NCBI GenBank assembly: GCA_003116975.1
Contig: BGKB01000044.1
Coordinates: 756,940 to 820,939 of the forward strand
Source: Aurantiochytrium sp. KH105
Lineage: Eukaryota > Sar > Bigyra > Thraustochytrida > Thraustochytriidae
Length of the DNA: 64,000 nucleotides
Direction: 5' to 3'
In this document: positions 17,501 to 28,550 of the stretch, one piece after another
How positions within the stretch are numbered: the stretch's first letter is position 1
Layout: every line of letters starts with the position of its first letter
Notes under the pieces: generated by a model
What the model saw: only the letters and a program-made list of their open reading frames with translations
Database searches by the model: none
What the model was told of the DNA's origin: nothing
Translations under genes and position numbers: made by a program

Positions 17501-20323
17501 GTCAAGGCACCGCAGGGCACCGCAGCATGTGAAGCAATGATCCCAAGTGGTTCGCTAGGTTGGGCAGACACCAATTCGACCCCGGCAGAATACTCTTCTG
17601 TCGCGGGTGCGCACGTGAACACGACGGGGCGCACGTGTTGTCCACAGGTGAACTCGACGACGGCGACGGTGCTGCAAACGACGCAATTTGAGCAATGCTT
17701 GGAGAGTCTTCCGCAGTGCGTAAACGTGCAAGATGCTGAACGCGAGCAGCGAAACTGTTTCGTGCATACATATAGCTATTGCTACGCGCTGCCGTGGTTA
17801 TGCAAGGCGAGCGAATGCTGTGATCCGCGTTCGTACAAGTCACCGTATTACCTGTGTCAATCGGCGACGGCGCTGGATCCAATTTACCTTTTTAGCGATT
17901 CGGAAGAGTCGAACTTGAACATGTACTGTAACACGCGAGAGATTGCGGTTACGCAAGAATACGTGAATGCCTTTGTGCGCACAATTGTGGTGTTTTTGGG
18001 CTTTGTGTTCCCGCCAGGGTCGGTCATCGCCTTTGCAGTGCTGGAGACGGAGGCAAATCGCGAGACGAAATTCCAGCAGCTCGTGAATGGAGTGGGCAAG
18101 GCAACATACTGGGGTGCGCACTGGGTGTTTGACCAAGCGACGACGGCTCTGCCCGTGGTGGCATTGCCCGTGGTGTTGCTGTTGACATCGGACGTGAATT
18201 CCATGAATTACACGGGAATGGTGGTGGCACAATCGGCGCAAGTCACGGCGGCCTTTGTATTTGCGTGCGTGCCGCTGGCGTATGCAATGAGTTTTTCGTT
18301 TCGCCGGCACGCAGATGCCCTCGTGTGGATGGTGATTGTTCACATTGTCACGGGTGGGGCACTTTCGGTGCTGGCGTATGTTCTCAAGGTTGTCCCGCTG
18401 GCGGTGGGTGGTCTCAGCACCAAGGATATTATCGACGATTATGCGCGCTACGTACTCTTGCTGTTCCCGGGTTATGCCTTTGCAGACGGCCTTTTGCGTG
18501 CACAAACGCAGATTGTGGACGACTGTGCGTCGAGTGACCCTTGGCGAAATCTGGGACGATGCACGAATCTGTTGGCGAACTTTGTCGACGGCGCTGCAGA
18601 ATCACAAGTAAACGCGGCGCTGGCGAATGTTACGGATATGACAACCGTGGAGGGAGATTATACGCCAAACAGGGACGAAGTCTTTTTGAACATTATATAT
18701 CTGTGCGGCGTCGCCTTTGCGTGTTGGGTATATCTCACGCTGCGAGAGCTCAAGGTTTTGCGAGGTGGATTCTGGTGCTCGTGCTTGCGTCGCGATGAGG
18801 TTGTGGCGGCCCATCGACGAAAATGTGCGAGCAGAGCTCGAGCACACACAGACGGCGTTGTGGCAACCTTGTCGGCAAATGCTGTGACGAGCACCAATGC
18901 AGATTCTCTTCTGTCGTCGTCGTCGTCATCGTCATCGTCGTCCCCATTGGCGGTGGCTCGCGAGGTGAGCGAGCGATTGCTGGTGCAATGGGGTGCCGCA
19001 GATGTTGTCGCTGAGCGCGCAAGAGTGCAAGCCGGTGACCTTGGAGGCGCGCACGAAGCGGACGCGGTGCAGTTTCTTGGTCTCCGCAAGGAATACAAGG
19101 GGAACGGAAACAAGGTTGCGTTAGATGACCTCTGGCTGGGCGTTGGCCGCGGTGAGGTGTTTGGCTATCTTGGCGTGAATGGAGCAGGCAAAAGTACGAC
19201 AATCAAGTTGTTGACGGGAGCGGAAGCGCCCACTCGTGGTTCAGCAACAGTTCTAGGACATAGCATCCGCACACAGCTTGGGGCAGCGCGGCGCTCGCTC
19301 GGGTACTGCCCGCAGCATGAGGCCTTGTACGAGCTCTTGACGGTTCGAGAGCACCTGAAGATGTACGCAATGATTCGTGGTCTCCCCGAGTGGCGCGAGG
19401 CGGTGCAAAGCGGCGTGGAGCGCATGCAGCTGAAGCGGTTTGAGCATGTGGTTGCCAAGCAGCTGTCTGGGGGCAACAAGCGCAAGCTCTCGGCTGCGAT
19501 TGCAATGTTAGGTTCGCCAGAGGTAATCGTGCTCGATGAGCCGACAAGTGGGGTGGATGCGCTCTCGCAGCGGTTCATGTGGGACGTGGTTCGCGACACG
19601 ACGCAGCGCACGCGGTCCGCGGTCCTACTGGTAAGCCATAGCATGCCCGAGGTGGAGGCATTGAGCACGCGCATTGGCGTTTTGATTGGCGGCCGTCTCC
19701 GTGCGCTGGGGACCTCGTCGGAGCTCAAGGCGCAGTATGGCTCGACGATGGTCGTGGAGGTGACGCTTGCCCAGGCAACGGGTCAGCTCGCGCCGCCGAC
19801 AAGGCTGCTTCGGGACGACTACGTGTATCCATCGCAGCTGCGTGCGATTTGCGAGGCGCTGGGCGCGGCATCCCGTTGCGAGGCGCTCCAGCAAGGCGGG
19901 CGCGCCTGCTCGAGTCCGGTGGGTTTTGCTTTGAACACGGCCGAGGTGGGTCGCGTTTCGTGGCTCGAGTTTGAGCGCTGGTGGTTGCAAGAGGACGCTG
20001 TGGAGGGTCTGCAGCGGGTCTTGCGCAGGGCGTGGGGCCCGCGTCAGACAGGTGTCTCTTCCTCTTCGTCGACAACGACAACGAAGGAGGTCTCGACATC
20101 AAGAGCAAAGGATTCGACTCCAGGGCTGGATTCTGGCGTCGAGCTCGTGGACCGTCACGGCCAGCACCTTGTCTTTTCGGTGCCTCGAGGTGCGGTTCCT
20201 GTGGCGGACATTTTCGAGTTCCTCGAGCGCAGGCAGCACGCGCTGGGCATCGTCTCGTACTCTGTGTCCACGGCGGGGCTCGAGGCCGTCTTCAAGAGCG
20301 TCGTCGAGCACGCTTCCGCCTGA
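14594..20323 (+). CDS. full-size ABCA-family ABC transporter
   Basis: The 1909-residue protein has two membrane halves and two ATPases in the ABCA order and probably moves lipids. The start is an ATG in strong context (GCGACATGG). NBD1 has Walker A GPNGAGKS (583-590), signature LSGGQ (680-684) and Walker B IIVLDEMTAG (about 699). NBD2 has Walker A GVNGAGKS (1527-1534), signature LSGGN (1624-1628) and Walker B VIVLDEPTSG (about 1643). In TMD1 a cluster of hydrophobic segments follows RKNVILWRQRFF, a typical ABCA start. TMD2 has a large Cys- and Asn-glycosylation-rich loop (about 970-1120). Before the usual first helix there is an extra segment of about 140 residues, Cys-rich, ending in a hydrophobic stretch (YAALIGVLGALVLTAIVSL). 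NBD1 has DEMTAG where DEPTSG is usual. No intron is visible. Confidence 0.95.
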   Translation: MEGSATLQAQLEECFGTDSLASLTLEDVSDRDEEYAACLNASGLVSYEVEEDFYFSVPSEDSTWDDLYENAQNKVPQVNSSSPCGSDPDNVSAECCAGVSAALTCELSPNSKMSSDCKKMLDEVVFDTYKCSSELKEYAALIGVLGALVLTAIVSLTVLRHRAFGALLRKNVILWRQRFFATLASQVFALVLVGALAGVLLGLTSMETTYYDIELLGLTLAFTTPDENRKLIYQNLRPFGGLFLLITFTYPVANMTVSLVAEKQTRMKEALRISGMRDWMQMSTWLITFLLKFLPMIVGCAVLAHYGAVFPNENVPTLALFFFAFVFAMAGFSFLVTVFFGKTRPAAIASVCVSFLIFFSSFHFLNQDSIEAQRNGCYLAPVCLALVVNTMLDDASLGTGFARAASLFATNQLEDLIQIEEASRRLVLAGFLYLIAAWYLDKVVPQEFGVRERPDFVLRPLYYWVPRLWAMSRSACRWLSQRCSRASFREHSASTLADKEVFGREGPAESLSDTETASSADVVVIQVPTGEMSEVNRAYADASRVAIRNVSKEYRINGLRGKRKAVNDLSLSFEKDQVTVLLGPNGAGKSTLIKMLTGMVQPSGGDISVFGLSIRSDMQTIRGRLGWCPQHDILYPSLTVHQHLHLFSALRGKRLDKDATHDLLLELELSDKLHAKARTLSGGQRRKLCLAIALIGDTDIIVLDEMTAGVDPVSRRACWSVIQNNRVGRAILLTTHFLDEADVLGDKIAIIANGSLCCEGNSLELKRKYGDGYRLTVGLPKSPQERESMPASGVDVLPSAPLGIANNAETVTPQRVAAVVHEEVAGATIVDQSASDNGLGRDARELHFGLPFSSMSSFPGLLRRLETELSCTLSISISTLEQVFVKVAAQHTEEDLSLERLRAVKPYEAKNGRRKRRAFWALLMVKRLNIARRDARAFCLLILLPVLFCCALLLIPDLYLYTLIYSGDGVKAPQGTAACEAMIPSGSLGWADTNSTPAEYSSVAGAHVNTTGRTCCPQVNSTTATVLQTTQFEQCLESLPQCVNVQDAEREQRNCFVHTYSYCYALPWLCKASECCDPRSYKSPYYLCQSATALDPIYLFSDSEESNLNMYCNTREIAVTQEYVNAFVRTIVVFLGFVFPPGSVIAFAVLETEANRETKFQQLVNGVGKATYWGAHWVFDQATTALPVVALPVVLLLTSDVNSMNYTGMVVAQSAQVTAAFVFACVPLAYAMSFSFRRHADALVWMVIVHIVTGGALSVLAYVLKVVPLAVGGLSTKDIIDDYARYVLLLFPGYAFADGLLRAQTQIVDDCASSDPWRNLGRCTNLLANFVDGAAESQVNAALANVTDMTTVEGDYTPNRDEVFLNIIYLCGVAFACWVYLTLRELKVLRGGFWCSCLRRDEVVAAHRRKCASRARAHTDGVVATLSANAVTSTNADSLLSSSSSSSSSSPLAVAREVSERLLVQWGAADVVAERARVQAGDLGGAHEADAVQFLGLRKEYKGNGNKVALDDLWLGVGRGEVFGYLGVNGAGKSTTIKLLTGAEAPTRGSATVLGHSIRTQLGAARRSLGYCPQHEALYELLTVREHLKMYAMIRGLPEWREAVQSGVERMQLKRFEHVVAKQLSGGNKRKLSAAIAMLGSPEVIVLDEPTSGVDALSQRFMWDVVRDTTQRTRSAVLLVSHSMPEVEALSTRIGVLIGGRLRALGTSSELKAQYGSTMVVEVTLAQATGQLAPPTRLLRDDYVYPSQLRAICEALGAASRCEALQQGGRACSSPVGFALNTAEVGRVSWLEFERWWLQEDAVEGLQRVLRRAWGPRQTGVSSSSSTTTTKEVSTSRAKDSTPGLDSGVELVDRHGQHLVFSVPRGAVPVADIFEFLERRQHALGIVSYSVSTAGLEAVFKSVVEHASA

Positions 20324-20719
20324 TAAGATTCATAGTAAAATATGTGGCGTTTCGTCCCTCCTTACTCTTTTCCTTCCTGTCCCGCCGACCGAGGCCCCTC
20401 AAAAACTCGTTGAGCCGCTCAGCTGACAGCATCCAACCGCGCGAACCAGCACGCGTGGACCACTACACCATTGCCACATCCAACTGCAGCGCGCAAAGCG
20501 AGCTCTGGCGCAGCAGTAGCAGCAGTGGAAGGGATTTCGTTTCTGGGGAGGCTGCGAGCTCGGCCCGCGCGTGCCGGAGCGCGTGGCCGTCGTCGCCGCG
20601 GACGCGGCCGCGACGGAAGCGTGGCCCTTCCTTTAATTACCACTTCTTGCTTTTCCGCGGAGGCCTCGCCTCTTCGTGCCTGGAAAAGACGCCAATGCGG
20701 ACCGCGCTCACGATGCGAC

Positions 20720-20870
20720 GCAAGGCAGGGCAACGCAGACGGCAAGGCAATGCGAAAGGAAGGGCAAGACAACGCAAAAGGCAAGGCAAAACGCAAAAGG
20801 CAACGCAATGCGAAAGGAAGGGCAACGCAACGCAACGCAAAAGACAACGCAAAGGCAACGCAAAGCGGCG
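20720..20870. repeat. degenerate GGCAACGCAA minisatellite
   Basis: Variants of GGCAA, CGCAA and AAAGG alternate for about 150 bases. A 20-base block CAATGCGAAAGGAAGGGCAA occurs twice within it. It starts about 400 bases past the ABCA stop. Confidence 0.7.
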
Positions 20871-21198
20871 CGACGTGGCACAGCGCGTCTGGGCGCCCCC
20901 CTCAAAAAGTGCCTGTCTGCCGGACTCTTAATTTTTCTTTCAACGTGGCCGCCGTTCTCGATTCCTGCGGTGCGCGCCTTCGGTTCTGTCCCCACTGTGC
21001 CGACAAACTGGACAGCCCCACACCACTTTTTTCCTTTTCGCCCTCCCCCCTGTTTTCTTTCTTTCTTTTCTTTTTTTATTATTTTTTGGGGGCTAGTTTT
21101 TTGGTTTTTGGTTTTTTCTTTCGATCGGTCGCTCGATTCGATCGATGCATGCACGCTGGACGAAGGTGTGGGGGGCGACTTTTTAAGAGGAGCGACCG

Positions 21199-21199
<1 letters not shown>

Positions 21200-21229
<30 letters not shown>
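21200..21229. repeat. (GCGT)n microsatellite
   Basis: About seven uninterrupted GCGT/GTGC units are present. Confidence 0.85.
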
Positions 21230-21231
<2 letters not shown>

Positions 21232-21595
21232 GTAACTTCCTTACCGAGGACCCCTGGAGGGCCGTCCGCGGACGGCCAGCTGTGGTGCGACTCTCGCCCT
21301 GCCTGCAGCCAGCTGCCTGCCTGTACTAGTGCTCGCGAGACGCTGTTGCCGCTGCTGCTTTCCGTTCAAGCCAACGCGCGCGCGCGCACGAGTCTCGCGA
21401 GACATCCACCATTCCGTCGGCCGCAGGCCTGATGCTCTCCTTTTTTCTTTCTTTCTCCGTTTCGTTCTTTTTTCGATCAAAGAGCGAGCGAGCGATCGTC
21501 GATTGCACGGACAATGACCGCATGCGCGAATCTCTACATACCCAGTAGGTCTTGCGGTGCATTGAAGCGCCGGCCACGTGTGCTTGCCTGCATTG

Positions 21596-21618
21596 ACGAT
21601 CGATCGATCGATCGATCG
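21596..21618. repeat. (GATC)n microsatellite
   Basis: This is a run of self-complementary CGAT/GATC units. The same motif recurs near 25066, 28857, 48056 and 50649. Confidence 0.85.
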
Positions 21619-23979
21619 GCGACGCGAGCAGCCGTGTCGCCGTAAGGTTGCAGCTTGTACGGAAAGGCGTTGTCGATGGATCCGAGGCCAGGCTTTGGAT
21701 CGACCGTGCGGAGGTGCCGGGGGCCCAACGACCCGGCGCGACCAGGCCCGCGCTTTGCATCGAATCGGGAGCCGCCCCCTTTTCCTTTCCTGGGCCGGCG
21801 TGCCTGCCTGCCTGCTGTCGCTGCGCAGAGTGTCGCAGCGCAGTAGCGAAGTGCGGAGCTTGCACAGGACGAGACCGAGCCCGCGGCCAAGGTCTGGAGA
21901 GCAGCTCGGTCTCCACTGGCACGCGCTCGGCAAGAAGCGCGCGACTCGTCTCGGGCCTCGGCGGAAGCGAATCAAAGAACACTCGGGACGCGAGCGAGCA
22001 TTTTTGACGGACTGACCGACTGCGCGCAAGCAACGCGGGTCGCCAGAGTTTCAACAACGCGCGGGCCAGGAGAAGCAGGCCTGGAGGTGCTTTAGCAGGC
22101 GCATGCCGTGCCACTCGATCTTCTGCGTCGAAGAGCGAGCGAGGTTTAGTCCTGCGTCGGCTCGATATGTTCACGCGTGGCGTTGGCCACTTGGTTGGTG
22201 TTGCGGCCCGCAACGACGCATTTTTGAGGGATTTTCTTCCTCCGTTACTTTTAAAGGCAGCAGCAGGCAGCACAGGCGCCAGCAATTTCTTTCTCCAAGG
22301 GCCGGTGGAGAGGAAAGAGCAGCAAGCGACTCGCGCGCGTCGAGCGATTCTTAAAAAATAGAAATTGAAAGTAGGTGAAAAAGTAGTAGCAGAGTTATGT
22401 GCCAGGTCTAAATGGCCGGTGGCAGAAAATCGAAGCGCGCAGCTTGCGGTGCCTGTGTCAGCCTCTCTGTCTGTCTGTTGATCTATCTGCTTGTCCGTGT
22501 CTGCTGTCTGGCTGGCCACTGTCAGGCTGTGTGGCCAGGGCTCGTTTCTGCGGGGCCCCCTGCACTCTCGTGTTTTTTTGTTTCTTCCCCACAGCCACAA
22601 GTATTTCAAGTCCGACATCCGTTCGATGTCCCCGAAGAGAGAAACCACAGCCCGAGCTCCCAAAGGCTCGCATAGGCAGCAGCAGTGGCAGCAGCCAATT
22701 GCAGCATCCAGATGACATGCATGCATGCGCATGCATCTATGCATGAATGCGCGGCGGCGGCGCGGAGAGCGCGCGACAGCAATGGCAAGTGTCCGAAGTC
22801 CTATCCATATGTTAGTAAATGGCTTCTGGCGCTTGGCTGCTCTCCGTCGCTGCCACCTAGCTGTTTTCGCTGCTGTGCGCTATGATCGTCCGTCTGCCCC
22901 CCCTTCCCTTCCCTCCCCTTCCCTCCCTCCCTCCCTCTCTCCCTCCCTTCTTTCTTGCATTCTTGCCTGGCTGCGGTGGGCCGCGAAAGGTCGCCCCGAC
23001 GGTCGAGGTAGGGGGGGGACTGGCGTGCCGGCCAGCCAGGCTGCGTCCGTGCCCAGTGGGCGTGGCGGCCCTTCTGCACGCCTTGCCTTGTCGGCTGCTC
23101 CCGTGCGCTCGCCCTGGCCGGCCGACCACGCTGTCGGTGGTGGATGCGTCTGTCTGTTTGGTCAAGCAGCAGCCGTGGCAGCTGCAACCAGCAGCAGCGA
23201 CAACACCTTCGAGGCGTGTGCGGCATTCTTTTTTCTTCCTTTTCTTTTTTCAAAATCACTTTTCTTCTTGTTCTTTCCAGTCTTCTTCCTTTTCATCTTC
23301 TTTTATTTTGTTTTGTTTTGTCTTGTTTCTTTTATCTCGTGGACCTGTTCTACTTCCTCAGGCTCGTCTTCTTCTTCCAAGCCGTTCCTGTACCGCAGGA
23401 AGAAGCCGCGGCACGGCATGTCCAGGGCACCGTTGCGGCAGCTCCCAAGCAAGCAACCAAGCAAGCGCCAGCAACCCGTGCAAGTGCAAGCAGCAAGCGC
23501 GCGGGCGCGCGAGCAAGCCCGGGCGCGTGCAGGCTCCGCAGGCTCCAGCGACAGGCAGCAGCGAAGCAACGCCGCCCCGCCCGCCGCGGGACGGCACGCA
23601 GGCAGCTGCGCATTTTGCAGGCCGCGGACCGCCTGCGAGGGAGAGAGAGGGCCTCGCGCCGCCGCGGGCGGGGCGGCCCGGCCCGCAGCCGGGCATACAG
23701 TGTGCTGCCGCGCGACCCCGAGACGGGCGACCTCGCGCCAGCCCGCTGTCGCAAACGCGGGGCCTCCTCCAAGCACGGCAGGGCTCCCTCGCGAGAGGCG
23801 CTAGGAACGCGCGCAGGAGCATCGACGACGCGCCAGCCATGGCAGATCGAATCGACGGCCTGGCGGATCGAGGGATCGATGGGTCGATGGATCGATCGAT
23901 GACTAGGATGGCTGACGGAGGCGGCGGCCACAGAAGGACCTGGAGACGAGCGAGGGGACCGCGGAGCCACAGCAGCCTG

Positions 23980-24030
23980 TCTGGTCTAGTCTAGTCTAGT
24001 CGAGTCGAGTCGAGTCGAGTCTAGTCTCGT
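23980..24030. repeat. (GTCTA)n/(GTCGA)n pentanucleotide array
   Basis: Units of GTCTA change to GTCGA and back within one array. The same GAGTC-type pentanucleotide forms arrays at 28205 and 52077. Confidence 0.85.
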
Positions 24031-24273
24031 CTGGCCGCGCCTCGCCGCGCCGCGCTTCGCTTGTCCCGTGCTCGCGGCCGGACCGCGCGCAGAGGCGGCG
24101 CTGTCGACGGTCGCGCTCGTCGATCCGACGCCGGGCCGCTCGCTCGCGCGCTCTGCAGCTGCGCGCAGCCAGCGCAGCTGACGACCGGGCGGCTGGCCGT
24201 CAGAGGCGCCGCGCCTCGCGCAGAGAGAGGGGAGAGCGGCAGGAGGCGACTCGGACCGGCCGACTCGGACTGA

Positions 24274-24398
24274 CTGACCGACCGACCGACCGACCGAACG
24301 ATCGACTCGGACCGACCGACCGACCGACCGGCGCGCGGCAGCTGGCTTCGGGGCGGGAGGCGCCGGGGCGGGCGGGCGGGCGGGCGGGCGGGCGGGCG
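24274..24398. repeat. (CCGA)n and (GGGC)n microsatellites
   Basis: Two CCGA arrays (about 24274-24298 and 24311-24330) are followed by a pure GGGC array (about 24363-24398). Confidence 0.85.
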
Positions 24399-25335
24399 GA
24401 GAAGACCTGCCTCGTCTGTCTCTCTCTCGCGTGCGGCCAGGATATCGTCAAAAGAACCGCCGCTGCCGCGTCTTCGTTGTGCCCGCCTGGCTTGTGGAGC
24501 TTCGAATCTTCGCTTTTCTTACTTTCTTCTTTTCTTCTTTCATCATTTTTTCTTTTCTTCTTTATTTCTTTCATTATACATGTCAATTCATTTCATTACA
24601 TGTCATTCTCCTGCATTACATTGCATTTCGTTGCGTTTCGTCGGTCATTCTTTCGTTCTTACACTCTTGCGGCCAGCTAGCTGGCTGGCTGCCTCTCGCT
24701 GCGGCTGGGCTGCTGTGGACGCTAGCAGCCAGGTGTAACAAGAGGCGGCCTCCCTCCAGGCTGCCGCAGCCGCAAAAAAGGAGAAGGCAGTGCAGACGCG
24801 GACACCACGATGGCCCCGGAAGCTCCTTTGTAGCAGGCTGTGTGTCCCGGTCCACCAGCCAGGAAAAAAGGCCCCGAGAGTTACCTTCTTTCATTCTGGT
24901 TTGCGGCCATGATCATGGATGGCGTACGCAAGGCTCGAAGCTTGCGACGTACATGGCATGCGACGGACCAGGAACCGCAGGTGGCAGCACCGTGATCCCG
25001 CATCGCTGGTAGCTCTTGGCTGGCGGGTTTTAGGAACTATCGAGAGGACTGTTTGCAAGTCGGCGATTGGTCGATCGATAGATCGATCTGTCTTGGTTCG
25101 ATCAAACCAATCTGTTCTGCTGGGATTACGCTGTATCGTGATGTCGCCGAATCCTGCGCGGCGTGGAACGAACGAGGACAGACCATCTTTCGCACGAGGA
25201 CTCTCCAGAGGAGAGTGGCCGCGCCCATGCGAGAGAAGAGCTCGCTAGCCCAGCAAAGCAAAGTGGGCTGCATTCGCACGAGGCTTCGGCCTGCGGCCAA
25301 GAAAGAAGCTTCCCGCTGGCCAGGATTCTGCAGCA

Positions 25336-25395
25336 GCTAGGTGCAGCAGCTGCAGCAGCGGCAGCTGCAGCAGCAGCAGCTGCAGCAGCAGGAGG
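25336..25395. repeat. CAG/CTG-rich microsatellite
   Basis: The run consists of CAG triplets with CTGCAG interruptions. It is in an unsupported frame, so I treat it as non-coding. Confidence 0.75.
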
Positions 25396-25723
25396 AGGCC
25401 AAAGAGGGGCGCGCGCTTCTTCCCGGCACAGCGGCGGCGGCAGCCACAGTGCGAGAGCTACACACGGGGCAGATAGAAAAGAAGAAAAGAAAATAGCAGC
25501 CACGCAAGTGCTCAGAACAAAAAGGCTGAGGAAGGAGATACGGCGGGGGCAGCGGTTGCAGCGATCGAGCGAGCTTCTGGGCTAGCTAGCTGTGACTCGG
25601 CCAGCTAACTAGCTGGGGAGTCGTAAGTTCTCTTGCTCGGGCTTGGCGGGCCAAGCTCGGACGGCGGGCCAGCCCCGGCCAGCCAGGCCAGGGCGGTAAC
25701 GGCGAGCCTCCCTTCCCTCAGGC

Positions 25724-25776
25724 TTCCCTTTCCTTTCCTTTCCTTTCCTTTCCTTTCCTTTCCTTTCCTTTCCTTT
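25724..25776. repeat. (TTTCC)n pentanucleotide array
   Basis: About ten pure TTTCC units are present. Confidence 0.9.
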
Positions 25777-27267
25777 TTATTTCTTTCTTCTTCCTGCCCC
25801 CTTCTTCTCCCCCGTTTCCGCCGGCAGCCACGCGCCGCGCAGGCGCCTCCCGAGCTCGGACGAACGAGACCCCTTATGCCTGTCTCTCGGAGAACGCAAC
25901 CCGCCGCCGATCGTGCCCTCAGTGGCCATTGGTGGCAGTGGCTATTCCTCCCCCCCGCCCGCCGTTTGGCGCACAGGACTGCCAGCCAGGGTCCCCGCCC
26001 GACTCGTCTGTCCCTGATAATGAGTGCATTCTCTTGCATTTTTTTATTCTTTCTTTCTTTTTTTCCTTTTCTTTTTCTCTTACTTTCCCCTCTCGATGTG
26101 GGTCCTCCAAAGTTTTGAAGGGGGCCCCGTCCCGGGCGTGGCGGCGGCGCTGGCCCGCGGGGCCACTAGGACGCCCTAGAGGCCAGCTAGGAAGCCAGCG
26201 CGTGGCCACTCTGCTCCGCCCTGTTCCGCTCTGCCACACGGCCGCGATGGAGAGAGAGGGGGAGGGAGGCGACCAGCCTCAATCGCGGTGGGCCTTGGCT
26301 CGCCTCTGTGCCAGTGGTCAGTGGCCGACTGCGAGTCTCGCAGGATTCTCCTGTCTAGAAACAGCAGCTGGCAGCAGCAGCAGTCTGTAGAAATGGAACG
26401 GGGCACGGCCGGCGGGGTTGGATCCACTCGTGCCTCGCCACGCCGAACTGGGTTCGTTCGCTCTTGTCACTCGTGTTGCTTATTGATTGATTGATTGCTA
26501 TAGATTGATTGATTGATTGCTATGAAGAATTGATTTCGACTTTTCACTACACCTGCCACAGCCACTGGCAAGTCGAGCAGCCGAGCTTGAAGCGGCGCGC
26601 GTGGCCCGCGGTCCAACGAGCTCGCAGCAGCAAGTTCCGAAGACCCAGGAATGAATGGAAGGGATTATCGTGATATACTATACTCGCAAGAAGTGCCTTG
26701 TAAAGCTGCAGCGCAGCGGGAGAACCCGGTGCCTGGCTGTCGAGCCAGTGCGTCTCGAGCTACGGACGGACCACAGCGACACAGCTTTCACTGGTGGTCG
26801 GCGTCGAAACAACCTAGGCCTAGAGTCCAGAGCAGCGCAAAGCTATGATGATATAGCTCGAGAGGTTGGCGCCACCGTATTCAGCGCAATAGCACAGAAG
26901 CCAAAGCTCAAAGCCGTCGTCCTGTCAGTGCAGTGCATGCAGCGCAGCGCAAGGCAGCGCAAGGCAGCGCAGAATCAATCATCGCACACAGGCGTGCGTT
27001 TTTCAGCCTGAGAAGGCTGGCGATCGGAGGCGAGAAATGAGCCAGCGCATGGGAACCGCGGCCGCTGGCCGTCCCGGCGTGGCTTGCATCAGTCAACACA
27101 TGAGTCGAGCTGGCTGTTTCGATCGCGATGGCAATCTGGCGTAAAAGCAAGGCCAGGCACAAGTTTGCGGCAAGCCCTGGGCCAGCGCCGGATTCTGGCC
27201 TGGCCTGGGCCGACCGAAGCGAGTTGATCGGCGAGACTTGCGCGGAGAAATGGAAAGAAGCTGGCGG

Positions 27268-27300
27268 TGGTTGGTTGGTTGGTTGGTTGGTTGGTTGGTC
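27268..27300. repeat. (GGTT)n microsatellite
   Basis: About eight pure GGTT units are present. A GATT-based array lies upstream at 26482-26520. Confidence 0.85.
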
Positions 27301-28204
27301 GGTCGGTTGCATGCGTGGTGGAGTAGCACGAGTCAGGTTCGCCGGAGAGCAGAGTGCCAAGTTCTTGCTGGCTGGGGTGTTTTCTCTGTTTCCGGGCAGG
27401 CGTCCGAGCATTCCGTCGCCGGTCTCGTTTTGACCGAGAAAAGCCATCACTCTCGTGGTAGGGGCGATCTATAGCCGTCTGACTGTGAGTGACGCACGCA
27501 CTGCGCTGCACGCAAGTATGTATGTATGCACGGCGCGGCTGTGCCAAGCGAGTGAGACTTGATGCCTTCATTCGTCGCTGCAAATCGCAATTCAAGCCAA
27601 GGCAGCCCAGCCGAATTATGAATCTTTGGTACACGACTGGCCACTTGCACGTCCGCGTGTCACTGGCGGCAGAATTATGGCCGCCGATGGACTCTGTGTG
27701 CATCGCAAAAGAAAAGAAAATCGATCATTCCGGCGTGTCCGGAGAGCGACAGGCGGAAACCGTCTCGCCGCGCCCGCGTCTGTGACGTCCGGCCAGTTTT
27801 TCTGGCCAGTTTTTCTTTTCCTTCCTCTTTTCCTCTTTTTCCCCCTCTTTTTCTATTCTCTCTTTTTCCTCTTTTTTCCTTTTCCTTTTCCTTTTTCTTT
27901 CCTTCGTTCTTTCTTTTCGCCCATCCACGACTGTGGCGGAGCGGAGTGCGGGGACCCCTTTTTCAACCGCCTTGCTCGTGCCTGCTTCCTTCCCTCCTTG
28001 CTGCCTGTGCTGCCGCCATGGCGAAGACCCGACCGGTGCGGAGGAAGCCGCGCCCCCCCTCTGACGCCGCGCCCCCCTCCCCCTCCCTTCCTCCCTCTCT
28101 CCCTCCCTCTCTCCGTCCCGCCGCAAGTCCCCGCGCCGTCCCCGGAGAGCGGCGGGGTGCGCGCGTGCGAGCGGGAAAGAAGCCGCCGGCGCGTGGAGGC
28201 GAGC

Positions 28205-28265
28205 CGTGTCGAGTCGAGTCCAGTCGAGTCGAGTCGAGTCGAGACGAGTCGAGTCGAGTCGGTCG
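28205..28265. repeat. (GAGTC)n pentanucleotide array
   Basis: About twelve units are present with a few single-base variants. Confidence 0.85.
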
Positions 28266-28354
28266 CGTCGAGTCTGGTGTGACGCTGGCCGGCCGAAAGT
28301 AAAGTATAGAGTTGGGCAATCCGAGGCAAAGTAAAGAAAGTAAACCGTGCCGGC

Positions 28355-28550
28355 TGGCTGGCTTGCTTGCTTGCTTGCTTGCTTGCACTCGCGCGGCCGC
28401 GAAGCGAGGGGAGAACGCGCGGGACGCACCTTGCGTGCCGCGCGCGCGTGCACGTCCGTTCCGTTTGCCGGGCGAGGCTGTGGCTTGGCTTGGCTTGGCT
28501 TGGCTTGGCTTGGCTTGGCTTGGCTTGGCTTGGCTTGGCTTGGCTCGGCT
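28355..28550. repeat. (GCTT)n and (TGGCT)n arrays
   Basis: A GCTT array (about 28357-28386) and a pure TGGCT array of about thirteen units (28481-28546) lie about 100 bases apart. Confidence 0.9.

Noticed and set aside
21326-22744. 472-codon open frame on the minus strand
   Set aside because: The product is Arg/Ala/Ser-rich, contains translated GATC repeats (SIDRSIDRQ) and no domain. Stop-poor GC-rich repeats explain it.
22725-23994. Overlapping plus-strand frames of 359 and 370 codons
   Set aside because: Both run through pyrimidine tracts and simple repeats in different frames with no motif; neither is better than the other.
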